A stretch of 64,000 nt of DNA, taken from positions 186,001-250,000 of the forward strand of contig CAWWDR010001049.1 in assembly GCA_963942565.1 (NCBI GenBank), written 5' to 3'. The notes under the pieces are model-generated. The model saw only the letters and a list, made by a program, of their open reading frames with translations. It was not told the DNA's origin and did no database searches. The stretch comes from Maea johnstoni. Taxonomy: Eukaryota > Annelida > Polychaeta > Spionida > Magelonidae. This document shows, one piece after another, positions 28,500-35,925 of this stretch. The translations under genes and the position numbers were made by a program. The number at the start of each line of letters is the position of its first letter. The first letter of the stretch is position 1.

Positions 28500-30097
28500 T
28501 CACTGTTTGGTTTTAGCCCTCCACCTATGATATAATGCTCCCAAGTGGACAACATAACCGATGGCATTAAAAAAGCTCATGACCTCAATATGATTCCCGC
28601 ATTCGCTTACGCCCGTATCTCATCCGATGTCCAGGACGATGGGAATAGCCGAGAGAACCAGGAACAAAATGCAAAGCAGTACGCCGAGCAAAACAACCTC
28701 TACATCATCCAGATCTTTAATGTGGTTGAGTCGGCAAAAAAGGAAGGGCGGAAGGTTTTCAATCAGATGCTGGACCTGTCCAACTTCTACGGTATTAGGA
28801 ACCTAATCTTCAAATCATCTGACCGCATGTCCAGGAATTTCCCCGACATGACACGTATAGAATCGATAGTGGATAACCAGGACTTCAAAATCCACTTCTT
28901 CCAGGACCATCGAGTCTTTACTAAAGAAAGCTCCCACACGGACCGCATGTACCTCGGGATCGAGACAACAATTAACAAGCACTGGTCCGATAAAATATCC
29001 TATGACGTTAAACAGGCCAACAGATACAAAGCCCTGAATGGAATAGCTCCTTGTCGTGCGCCATTCGGCTATATTTATAACAAGGATCTCAAAAGACATG
29101 AGATTGATCCACAACAGGAAAAGGCAGTACGGTATATATTTGATGGGTTTGATACAGGAAATTTCTCCATAGAGCAGTTTGCCCGACATCTGAATAACAA
29201 AGGGATTTATACCAAAACAGGAAAGAAATGGTCTAAAGGGAATCTGTATAGTCTGCTTACCAGAGTGTTCTATACTGGGGCTTTCATTTACCATGGCGAA
29301 GAATATACAGGAACTCATGAACCGTATTTCAGTAAGCACAGGTATAATGAAAGAATGAGGCGACTGGACAGTTCCTTCGTCGGGAGAGGCGAAAAGAAAC
29401 CTAAATACCTTCTTTCAAAATTTCTCAAATGTGGTACCTGTGATTTCATGCTAACAGGAGATCTGAAAAAGGGACAATTCCTCTACTATAAACATAAATG
29501 TACTTCACAGTTGAAGCAGACTTACATTCCAGAGAAGAAAATATTTGAGATGCTCGATTCCGCCGTACGGGACATGAGATATTCAACAGACTTTGCAGAG
29601 AGGCTGAAGAGTTTGGCGACAGAGATCCTTGAAGAAAGATCCAGATCAAACAAGTCCAGGCAGAAAGAGCTATCAAAAAGACTTGATGAAATCCAGGATA
29701 AAAAGGATCAGGTACTGGAACTCTTATTGAAGCAAGATATTGACCTTCAAACCCTCAAAAGAAAGATGAATGCATTGGATGATGAAATGGCGACTCTTCG
29801 GGATAGAAGAAAATTGCTCGATACAGATTACAGTGAAATCATTTATCAGGTAGGACAACTCATCAATGAACTACGGGACCGTCCCGTTGCTTTTCTAAAT
29901 GGATCATATGAAGAGAAGACTGAAATACTCGGTATCATGGCCGAGGGCGTAATCATACAAGAAGACACTGCTCAGCTTCAATGGAAAGAGCCATATAGAT
30001 TCTTACTCAAGAACGATATCCTCGAATGGAAACGGCAATTTGAAAAGGGCAAAAAAAATGCTGGCTCCAACAAGTTAGAACCAGCGAAATTGCTCCC
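28500..30097 (+). repeat. Long inverted repeat A, right arm (recombinase unit)
   Basis: Inverted copy of 22384-23981. The motif TGCTCCCA occurs just inside each end of the gene (28536-28543 and 30091-30098), possibly related to the crossover core. The outer edge coincides with the start of the second repeat family at 30094. Confidence 0.9.
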
Positions 30098-30179
30098 AGA
30101 CACAAACGAAATGCGAGCTGTTCTTGAAAACAGCCTAACCGAATACGAGTTGTTCTTCATCCGACAGAAAACAGCCTAA
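28545..30179 (+). CDS. Large serine recombinase (right copy)
   Basis: 544 aa; residues 1-517 are identical to the left copy, with the same resolvase, recombinase, zinc-ribbon and coiled-coil layout. The last 26 residues (DTNEMRAVLENSLTEYEL...) are encoded by the flanking repeat B, which also exists at 61032-61147 without any recombinase. The recombinase unit therefore ends near 30097 and reads into host sequence. Intact and likely functional. Confidence 0.92.
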   Translation: MDNITDGIKKAHDLNMIPAFAYARISSDVQDDGNSRENQEQNAKQYAEQNNLYIIQIFNVVESAKKEGRKVFNQMLDLSNFYGIRNLIFKSSDRMSRNFPDMTRIESIVDNQDFKIHFFQDHRVFTKESSHTDRMYLGIETTINKHWSDKISYDVKQANRYKALNGIAPCRAPFGYIYNKDLKRHEIDPQQEKAVRYIFDGFDTGNFSIEQFARHLNNKGIYTKTGKKWSKGNLYSLLTRVFYTGAFIYHGEEYTGTHEPYFSKHRYNERMRRLDSSFVGRGEKKPKYLLSKFLKCGTCDFMLTGDLKKGQFLYYKHKCTSQLKQTYIPEKKIFEMLDSAVRDMRYSTDFAERLKSLATEILEERSRSNKSRQKELSKRLDEIQDKKDQVLELLLKQDIDLQTLKRKMNALDDEMATLRDRRKLLDTDYSEIIYQVGQLINELRDRPVAFLNGSYEEKTEILGIMAEGVIIQEDTAQLQWKEPYRFLLKNDILEWKRQFEKGKKNAGSNKLEPAKLLPDTNEMRAVLENSLTEYELFFIRQKTA

Positions 30180-30209
30180 GAACTCAATGAACAAAGCTCG
30201 GTAAATGTT

Positions 30210-30416
30210 CTATTTGAAGTAGAGAATATTCCCACCGCCATTTTGATACATTCCACCACATATCTTGAAAAGTTCAGGAGTTTTGAAGATGAACCGATAT
30301 GCCTCCATCGACCACCACCCGTTGTTAAATACGATCTCTTTCCTTTTTACTTTTTTTATGTGAGTGCAATTCTCTTCAATTGCGCTCATTAGTATATTGC
30401 GATTTTCCTTTGTCAC
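30210..30416 (-). CDS. Small conserved-in-repeat protein
   Basis: 68 aa, GTG start with AAGGAG nearby. It is basic at the N-terminus and glycine/aromatic-rich at the end (CGGMYQNGGGNILYFK). I do not recognise the family. Third gene of a tight minus-strand micro-operon (gap 13 bp) and present unchanged in the other arm. Confidence 0.55.
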   Translation of the reverse strand: MTKENRNILMSAIEENCTHIKKVKRKEIVFNNGWWSMEAYRFIFKTPELFKICGGMYQNGGGNILYFK

Positions 30417-30429
30417 AGTAGCTCCTTAT

Positions 30430-30636
30430 TCAAAAGCCCAAACGATCCCTGGTCGGCTGATGGAAGAACGATTTCTTAGTGATACTATCATTATCATCAC
30501 TAAGCCTTCGGTTGCAAATCGAACAGCGCTGTCCCATTGAACATTGGGGACAATAAACTATCTCTGGATGTTTTGAGCAGTACGATAAGGCATCGTGTCC
30601 TTTCTGAAGAACCTTCTTACAATTTGTACATTCCAT
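30430..30636 (-). CDS. Small zinc-ribbon protein
   Basis: 68 aa with four cysteine pairs or singles (CTNCKK, YCSKH, YCPQCS, RCSICNRR), arranged like a double zinc knuckle. AGGAGG precedes the ATG. Middle gene of the three-gene micro-operon. Possibly a nucleic-acid-binding accessory of the mobile unit; function unknown. Confidence 0.6.
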   Translation of the reverse strand: MECTNCKKVLQKGHDALSYCSKHPEIVYCPQCSMGQRCSICNRRLSDDNDSITKKSFFHQPTRDRLGF

Positions 30637-30645
30637 CCAAACCTC

Positions 30646-30831
30646 CTAATCATTTTCTACGGTAGTGGCCGTGGACCAATCTCCCCTGTTCGACTGCAAT
30701 GTAACTTCATCCGCCTCTTCCCAGTACGGACAGATAAATCCTTTCGGGAACGGGTCATTGAACTTTGCGCATTCAGCGGAATACGGAAAGACGACGACAG
30801 CGTTTGAACAGGTGAAACAGGAATTTTCCAT
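30646..30831 (-). CDS. Small cysteine-containing protein
   Basis: 61 aa. CFTCSNAV, ECAKF and FICPYW give a four-cysteine pattern that could bind one zinc ion. First gene of the micro-operon, 9 bp before the next gene. It is divergent from the 110-aa gene at 30914, so the 82-bp gap between them probably holds both promoters. No family recognised. Confidence 0.55.
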   Translation of the reverse strand: MENSCFTCSNAVVVFPYSAECAKFNDPFPKGFICPYWEEADEVTLQSNRGDWSTATTVEND

Positions 30832-30913
30832 AGTTAAAAGAATATCATATATGGTTCCAAAATCGAAACATGATCAATTTTACAGACAAGATAATTGAAA
30901 ACAGGAGGAATAA

Positions 30914-31246
30914 ATGTATTACTTTTTTAGGGATAATGATGGCGTTGATCCACTCGACATACTGATCATGAAACTCATAGACAGAGATGGAGATCTGATA
31001 AGAGTTTGTGGCTGCCAATTTACTTTTACCGTGGGAAGACTGAAATTAAAGAAAAGAAAATATAATTCCTACCCAATCCCCAACCTCAAGGGGGATTATT
31101 TCTCAGAAGACTTTAGTGCTCTTCATTTTAACGATTTTAATATAGAGAACCTTTCACTCCTGGGTCTGGGAAATTTCCATTTAGAACAACTCGATATTTC
31201 AGTGTTCGATCCTACTCCCGAGACGGTATTTGAAGCGCTGAATTAG
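30914..31246 (+). CDS. Hypothetical protein encoded in repeat B
   Basis: 110 aa with a strong ribosome site (GGAGGAATAA before the ATG). It is rich in aspartate and leucine; the second half has a leucine-rich, possibly solenoid-like run (FNIENLSLLGLGNFHLEQLDI). No family recognised. Copied unchanged at 59995-60327. Confidence 0.55.
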   Translation: MYYFFRDNDGVDPLDILIMKLIDRDGDLIRVCGCQFTFTVGRLKLKKRKYNSYPIPNLKGDYFSEDFSALHFNDFNIENLSLLGLGNFHLEQLDISVFDPTPETVFEALN

Positions 31247-31374
31247 TCATGCTTAGAAATACAGCCTTTGTATGTTATAATTTTTCAAGGCGTTCAAAAA
31301 ACTACACCTTCAGAACTGTAGGACGTTTAAATTGTAGGGAGGACCACTTTGTTCGCTATACTTTTTGTCCCGAT

Positions 31375-31392
31375 TTACAGAACGTTCTGTAA
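31375..31392. promoter_or_regulatory. 18-bp perfect palindrome upstream of the resolvase gene
   Basis: TTACAGAACGTTCTGTAA lies 27 bp before the resolvase ATG and recurs in the other arm at 59849-59866. It is likely a binding or crossover site of the serine resolvase, or an operator controlling it. The gap 31247-31418 holds no gene. Confidence 0.55.
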
Positions 31393-31418
31393 TAGTGGAG
31401 TATTTATAGGAGGGAATT

Positions 31419-31976
31419 ATGTCACGAGTGGGATATGCACGATGCAGCACTCTCGATCAGAACTTAGACCGCCAGTTGGACTCATTGAACCAAGCTGGCT
31501 GCGATAAGATATTTGCTGAGAAGAGATCAGGTAAGAACACGGAAAGAGAAGAACTCCAAACCATGCTGAACTACATCCGTGAAAAGGATACCGTCATTGT
31601 CCATAGTATCTCTCGCTTGGCCCGTAGTAATCGGGACCTCCACAACCTGGTCCATCAGATTAAAGAGAAAGGCTGTGAGATCTTCTTTATAAAAGAAGGG
31701 ATAGACACCAACACTCCCCACGGTAAGTTGGTCTTCGGCATTTTTGCATCTCTTGCGGAATTTTCCAGAAATTCGATCCGTGAAGCTCAAGCTGAGGGAA
31801 TCGCTGCTTGTAGAGCACGGGGCTTGGTCAAATTTGGCAGACCTTGTAAGCCATTGCCTGATGATTTTTCTGAGGTAGTACAGCGGTGGCGGGATGGAAA
31901 AATTAAAGCCGTTGATGCCATTCGGGAATTGGGTATCTCCAAGACTCGTTTCTACTCCCTGGTTAAGGAAGGATGA
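31419..31976 (+). CDS. Serine resolvase/invertase (Pin/TnpR type)
   Basis: 185 aa. The N-terminal catalytic domain VGYARCSTLDQNLDRQL holds the nucleophilic Ser near position 9. It continues with HSISRLARSNRDL and GIFASLAEFSRNSIREAQAEG. A C-terminal helix-turn-helix reads AVDAIRELGISKTRFYSLVK. Such enzymes resolve cointegrates or invert segments at short palindromic sites. GGAGGG precedes the ATG. The partner copy in the other arm is truncated by an IS. Confidence 0.93.
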   Translation: MSRVGYARCSTLDQNLDRQLDSLNQAGCDKIFAEKRSGKNTEREELQTMLNYIREKDTVIVHSISRLARSNRDLHNLVHQIKEKGCEIFFIKEGIDTNTPHGKLVFGIFASLAEFSRNSIREAQAEGIAACRARGLVKFGRPCKPLPDDFSEVVQRWRDGKIKAVDAIRELGISKTRFYSLVKEG

Positions 31977-31978
31977 AA

Positions 31979-32293
31979 TCATCCTACAGACTCCCTATGT
32001 AATAACACTCCGTCTTTTGACAGGAAGGAAATAAACTCTTCCCCCTGGTGAAATGTATAACGGATATGTCCGTCTTGGCAGATGAAATAATTCGGGATTA
32101 GCTCTCCATTCTCTTCACTGAAAAATCCCGATGCGGAACCTGTGTAGAAGTGGATATTGTTGTAATGGACCTGAAACTGAACCCCTCCGATATTCTGGTT
32201 CTCTTTATAATCATCCCTCCCCTCAATGATCTCCTTGATCTCAAACATATATTGTCGAGAAATATCTCGATATAATTCTGGTGTTGTAGTCAT
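31979..32293 (-). CDS. Hypothetical protein next to the Rep-like gene
   Basis: 104 aa, convergent with the resolvase gene (2-bp gap). The ATG follows GAGAGGAG. There is no signal peptide; mixed alpha/beta composition with several aromatic residues (VHYNNIHFYTGSASGFFSEENGE). Not recognised. It shares a 21-bp upstream element with the Rep-like gene, implying co-regulation. Confidence 0.5.
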   Translation of the reverse strand: MTTTPELYRDISRQYMFEIKEIIEGRDDYKENQNIGGVQFQVHYNNIHFYTGSASGFFSEENGELIPNYFICQDGHIRYTFHQGEEFISFLSKDGVLLHRESVG

Positions 32294-32310
32294 ACTGTTT
32301 CTCCTCTCGA

Positions 32311-32331
32311 AAGAAAGTATGCTTTTTGGTG
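32311..32331 (-). promoter_or_regulatory. Shared 21-bp upstream element, copy 1
   Basis: On the minus strand it reads CACCAAAAAGCATACTTTCT(T). It sits about 20 bp before the 104-aa gene. The same element with one substitution lies before the Rep-like gene. CATACT may be a -10 box. The rest of 32332-32608 shows no gene. Confidence 0.5.
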
Positions 32332-32602
32332 AGGACGAAAGCGGGCCCGAATAAAAAAAAATTATTTTTTCTGTGAGAAGAGGGATAAGTAGTAATCTAT
32401 ATCAGTGAAAATGAGATCGATGATGAATCTCTGAAAATCTGTTTTGTCCATGCAATTATCTTGTCGGGGAAACTTCAAAGGTGCTGCTTAAACAACAGAA
32501 GTCTTCAGATAATCAACTCCAGTGAACATATCTCTCTAAATGTAGAAATCTTGTATGTGGAGTGGCAGGAATGAGGTATTTTATTAGATCGGTACGGGAC
32601 AA

Positions 32603-32625
32603 GAAAAAGCCCCTGGATCGGGGGC
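32603..32625 (-). terminator. Terminator after the Rep-like gene
   Basis: GCCCC (32609-32613) pairs with GGGGC (32621-32625) around a 7-nt loop, followed on the minus strand by TTTTTCTT. It lies just past the stop at 32631. Confidence 0.7.
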
Positions 32626-32630
32626 CGTAA

Positions 32631-34130
32631 TTACGCCGTGATTGCTTCTTCGACAAAGTCCTCCAAGCCATGAACCCTGGAATAGAGTCTAAGCTTAGTC
32701 ATTTGATGTTCATAAGGATTAGTGATATGAGATGCTGTGATTTTACAGTGCTTGCAGTCAAACTCGATCTGAAATCCCATATCTTGGGCTTCTTCAATGC
32801 ACTTTTCTTTTTCCTGGTACAACAGCTCATCAAGGTATTTATCACACCACCCGATTAGGGCATCTTCATTTTTAACCATCCAACCAAGAACACCAGTTTC
32901 CTTAAAGCCAATAAACCAATAGTCGCCAAGTTCAATATTTGAATTTTCGTGCCTTCTCTTCCATGCATAATCAATAAGAGGCTCTATCAAATATAAATCG
33001 ATCTTTTTAAGCTTCTCTTGAATCTTCGGATCATTAGCCGTTTCTAATTCATTGCGACGAAACGGGAAACCTGTTTCTTTGCAGTATTCCATAATCCGCA
33101 TTCGAGTTTCAGGATCATCGATTTCATCAAACTCAGCATATTTACTACCAGGGGTTGAAAATGTTTCTTCTTGGACCTGTCTATGCAGATCAATATGCTT
33201 TCCTTCTAAATCCTCAAGCCTGGATTCGTAATCGTCTTCCATTTTTTTGGTTAGCCGTTTCACATAATCATCGAACTGAAGTAATAATCCATTAAAAGCA
33301 GTTTGCCAGACTTTTGACTCCGCTTTAACTCTTTCACTGATTATGATCTCGATATCAGGGGGAATGGCGGGGAGAAGTACTGGCTGCTCTGTGTTCTCAG
33401 ATTGAGGGATACCGCTGTTTCGGCGGAGGTGTTCAAGGAATAGCATCTTGTCCAGCGTTCTAAAGGAATACTTCCATCCCGAGGAATTTCTATTTGCAGT
33501 CATGATCCCCTTGTCTATCAAGCTATCCCTGTGTTTCTTTATTGTCTTACGGCTGAGGTTAAAGATCGGGTCAGAATCGGGGTACCTGACATTCTCTCCT
33601 TTACATAAGAGAAGTATAAGGAGAAGCAACTCTTTGTCCGTTATGTCAAACTTTCCGTAATGATCCAGGAGAATATGTGGGATCTTCAAATATCCGTATT
33701 GTAGGATATCATCATCCCATCGAGAATTGATGGGGGTATTCTTATATCTTCTCCGATTGATATTCTTTATGAGCATCAGGAGCCTTTCGTTAAGCCTTTT
33801 AAAACTGTATGTCTCACCAAACTGGTAACGGTTGTTTCCCCTGGTATGCCGTCGGCTTACGATTAGTCTTTTTTGTTCAAGCTCTTTCAGAACCTTACAT
33901 GTCTTATTTTTTAGTTTTCTCTTTTCCTTACCTGATAGATCCTTTTCATTATCTCTATCATTGATCCCAAGCTTGTAATGCTGAAGTTGAAAGTAAGGAT
34001 CATGCCTGTTGATCTTTGTCAGTAATAATGCAGCCAGTGGTGATATACCTAAAACTTTTCGGTATTCGTAAAATATAATTGGTGCAGTGCTGTATGCACC
34101 TGGTTGTGTAAGTGATGGATTCCATTCCAT
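32631..34130 (-). CDS. Putative plasmid replication initiator-like protein (tandem winged helix)
   Basis: 499 aa. Two winged-helix-like regions: residues 25-110 (LGISPLAALLLTKINRHD ... CKVLKELEQKRLIVSRRHT) and 150-225 (FDITDKELLLLILLLCKG ... SRKTIKKHRDSLIDKGIM). A coiled-coil stretch lies around 265-310, with an acidic C-terminal part containing a CKHC pair. Layout and position suggest a RepA/DnaD-like initiator. The upstream 350 bp is AT-rich with direct repeats, and partition genes occur near 57.5 kb. No direct family match is claimed; a transcription regulator is the alternative. AGGAG precedes the ATG. Confidence 0.5.
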   Translation of the reverse strand: MEWNPSLTQPGAYSTAPIIFYEYRKVLGISPLAALLLTKINRHDPYFQLQHYKLGINDRDNEKDLSGKEKRKLKNKTCKVLKELEQKRLIVSRRHTRGNNRYQFGETYSFKRLNERLLMLIKNINRRRYKNTPINSRWDDDILQYGYLKIPHILLDHYGKFDITDKELLLLILLLCKGENVRYPDSDPIFNLSRKTIKKHRDSLIDKGIMTANRNSSGWKYSFRTLDKMLFLEHLRRNSGIPQSENTEQPVLLPAIPPDIEIIISERVKAESKVWQTAFNGLLLQFDDYVKRLTKKMEDDYESRLEDLEGKHIDLHRQVQEETFSTPGSKYAEFDEIDDPETRMRIMEYCKETGFPFRRNELETANDPKIQEKLKKIDLYLIEPLIDYAWKRRHENSNIELGDYWFIGFKETGVLGWMVKNEDALIGWCDKYLDELLYQEKEKCIEEAQDMGFQIEFDCKHCKITASHITNPYEHQMTKLRLYSRVHGLEDFVEEAITA

Positions 34131-34163
34131 TGTATACTCCTGTGTATATGTTTTTATTTACAC

Positions 34164-34184
34164 AAGAAAGTATGCTTTTGGGTG
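34164..34184 (-). promoter_or_regulatory. Shared 21-bp upstream element, copy 2
   Basis: Near-identical to 32311-32331 and located about 35 bp before the Rep-like ATG. Probably a promoter or an autoregulatory binding site. Confidence 0.5.
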
Positions 34185-34450
34185 TAGTAAAAAAGTGATC
34201 ATTTGGAAAAAATGTAGAATATTTTGGTAATAATATACATGATGAAATTTTACATAGTAATTACGTCAGTTTTTCAAAAAACGTATTATCTTTACTTTAC
34301 TCTTATATACTCTTTACTTTACTTATAGATACACATTATTACCACTATTAGTCACCAAAATTCCCACATCTATATACTTTTTTGTCACTGGAAGGTTTTA
34401 CATCTTCACTATCTTCTTTACATTTTTTGTCACGGAGAGAAGTATTCTAC
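34185..34450. other. AT-rich repeat region, candidate replication origin
   Basis: The region holds a direct repeat CTTTACTTTACT(CT)TATA at 34290-34307 and 34312-34327. A second pair, TTTTTTGTCAC, lies at 34378-34388 and 34433-34443. No convincing gene occurs between 34131 and 34707; an 82-aa glycine-rich frame there looks spurious. Position upstream of the Rep-like gene fits an iteron-type origin, by inference. Confidence 0.35.
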
Positions 34451-34557
34451 ACGTTATTATTTTCACGGACCGTTATAGTTGCATTGGAGGACTGACTTGA
34501 ATATACGGGGAATATTATCTATCGGCGGATTGAAACTGTGGCTGTCTGTTAAATCGG

Positions 34558-34580
34558 AAGGGTGCTTTATCGGCACCCTT
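34558..34580 (+). terminator. Terminator-like hairpin
   Basis: AAGGGTGC (34558-34565) pairs with GCACCCTT (34573-34580), followed by CAGTTTTG. The T run is weak and no clear plus-strand gene precedes it. Confidence 0.4.
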
Positions 34581-34707
34581 CAGTTTTGTGGATTTGGTGA
34601 GCATTGTTCTCTGGGGGGAGAGAATTGTTTGGTGGGGGGACTTATATGCCTTGGAGTTTTTAAAAGAATGGTACTTCCCTCTTTGGTGCGGAGGGGATTG
34701 GGGGGGA

Positions 34708-35346
34708 CTAACCTAAATATTGTCTAAATCGATCTAATTTCAGAATGAAGTCAGGTCTTAATTCTGAGAGTCTTCTCATTTCTTGTTCAGACAGATTTTC
34801 ACCATGGTCTAAGGATTGCAAAGGAATATCTATATGATCTGGCCTTAATATTTCAAAAACATAATTATAGATTTTTAGTGGTTTTAGAATCCCAAAAATC
34901 GTGTGTTTCTCATAATTACCTGCTATTGAAAGAATGTTCTTACTTAATAGACTTGAGACCGATGCGTTTGTAATAGGCAATTCTATAGTGTTTTGTCCTG
35001 ACAGAATGAACTCTCGAATGACACCTTTTTCTATAGTATCTAATGATTCAATAGAGATCATTAGATCCCCTTTTAATCGCTCGATTTTTTCTTTACTGTT
35101 TTTCTGGTGAATTTTTTTCTGAATATATCGGAACAATAATAAGGAGAAATTTATTATTAAGAATACAAAACCACCAATAAATACTAAAGAGAAATAACCT
35201 CTATAATCATTTAAAATAGATTCGATCCCTAAGAAAAGAATTAGTTCCTCGGGAATAATTAACAATAAAAAAATAAAGATTACAATCCCTACAATAATTT
35301 TTATAGGAAGTTTCACCGCTTGAAAAATACCACTAATCCAGTCCAT
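34708..35346 (-). CDS. SieB-like superinfection exclusion membrane protein
   Basis: 212 aa. Two N-terminal membrane segments (about 12-32 and 48-72) around LIIPEELILFLGIESILNDYRGY, then a charged cytoplasmic part (IEKGVIREFILSGQNTIELPI). The order matches the super-infection exclusion protein B family (PF14163), which is tied to phage exclusion. It sits alone on the plasmid-like segment among other unknown accessory genes. The C-terminal extension is longer than in the phage P22 protein. Assigned by pattern only. Confidence 0.55.
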   Translation of the reverse strand: MDWISGIFQAVKLPIKIIVGIVIFIFLLLIIPEELILFLGIESILNDYRGYFSLVFIGGFVFLIINFSLLLFRYIQKKIHQKNSKEKIERLKGDLMISIESLDTIEKGVIREFILSGQNTIELPITNASVSSLLSKNILSIAGNYEKHTIFGILKPLKIYNYVFEILRPDHIDIPLQSLDHGENLSEQEMRRLSELRPDFILKLDRFRQYLG

Positions 35347-35394
35347 ACAATCTCCTACATTGGCTATGGTTAATAATGATGAAAACGAGTTCTG

Positions 35395-35721
35395 TTAAGT
35401 CGTTAATATTGTAGGTTTTTTTGTGTTCATTTCTTTTCTGCAATAAGGGCAATCAATGCTAAACTTCTTAGACCATAATGTCTGGCTGATAATTTTTGGA
35501 GAAGAATTGTCATCTTGTATAAAGCTTTTACAGTAAGGACATGAATACTTATGATTACTTCTTTTTCCACCTGTTGGTGTAATTTCCCAAATGATATCTA
35601 ATAAAACTGATTCCATTGAATGTACCTCTTTGAAGAAATATTCCCCAATATCCTGCTTAAGCAAAACCTTTAGACTCTGAATGTCCTGTTTCTGTTTTCT
35701 ATTTATCTTGGAACTTTCCAA
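35395..35721 (-). CDS. Zinc-ribbon hypothetical protein
   Basis: 108 aa with two CPYC motifs 34 residues apart (YSCPYCKSF ... IDCPYCRKE), a likely single zinc-binding site. The N-terminal half is helical and charged. Located just upstream of the SieB-like gene on the same strand (gap 48 bp). Function unknown. Confidence 0.5.
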   Translation of the reverse strand: MESSKINRKQKQDIQSLKVLLKQDIGEYFFKEVHSMESVLLDIIWEITPTGGKRSNHKYSCPYCKSFIQDDNSSPKIISQTLWSKKFSIDCPYCRKEMNTKKPTILTT

Positions 35722-35925
35722 GTCATAAATTAAATCCTGATATAAATTGATTTAAATTTCAAGAAAAGTATCACTGCTGTCAATTATAATGATTCATTAT
35801 CAAACAGTTTACTCACCATGTATATAGGGAAATTTTTAATATATGTTCGATCACGATATTTCTGACGGTAAATACGTTAAAGAATCTTCCTATCCATCTG
35901 TAAAAACATGCTATACACTTATCAT

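Larger units (their letters stand above)
30094..31637 (+). repeat. Long inverted repeat B, left arm
   Basis: 1,544 bp repeated in inverse orientation at 59604-61147 (coordinates map as 91241 minus x). It encodes three small minus-strand genes, one small plus-strand gene, an 18-bp palindrome and the 5' part of a resolvase gene. All encoded proteins are identical in the two arms. Confidence 0.92.

Noticed and set aside
22384-30097. Whole inverted structure dismissed as an assembly artefact
   Set aside because: The two arms have different outer flanks, different C-terminal codons and a third comparison point at 61147, which favour a real structure. Long reads are still needed.
31375-31392. LexA/SOS-box interpretation of the palindrome
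   Set aside because: GAACGTTC lacks the four-base spacer of the Gram-positive GAAC-N4-GTTC box; the resolvase context fits better.
34479-34727. 82-codon plus-strand open frame
   Set aside because: Odd glycine/leucine composition, runs through a terminator-like hairpin, lacks a good ribosome site and resembles no family.
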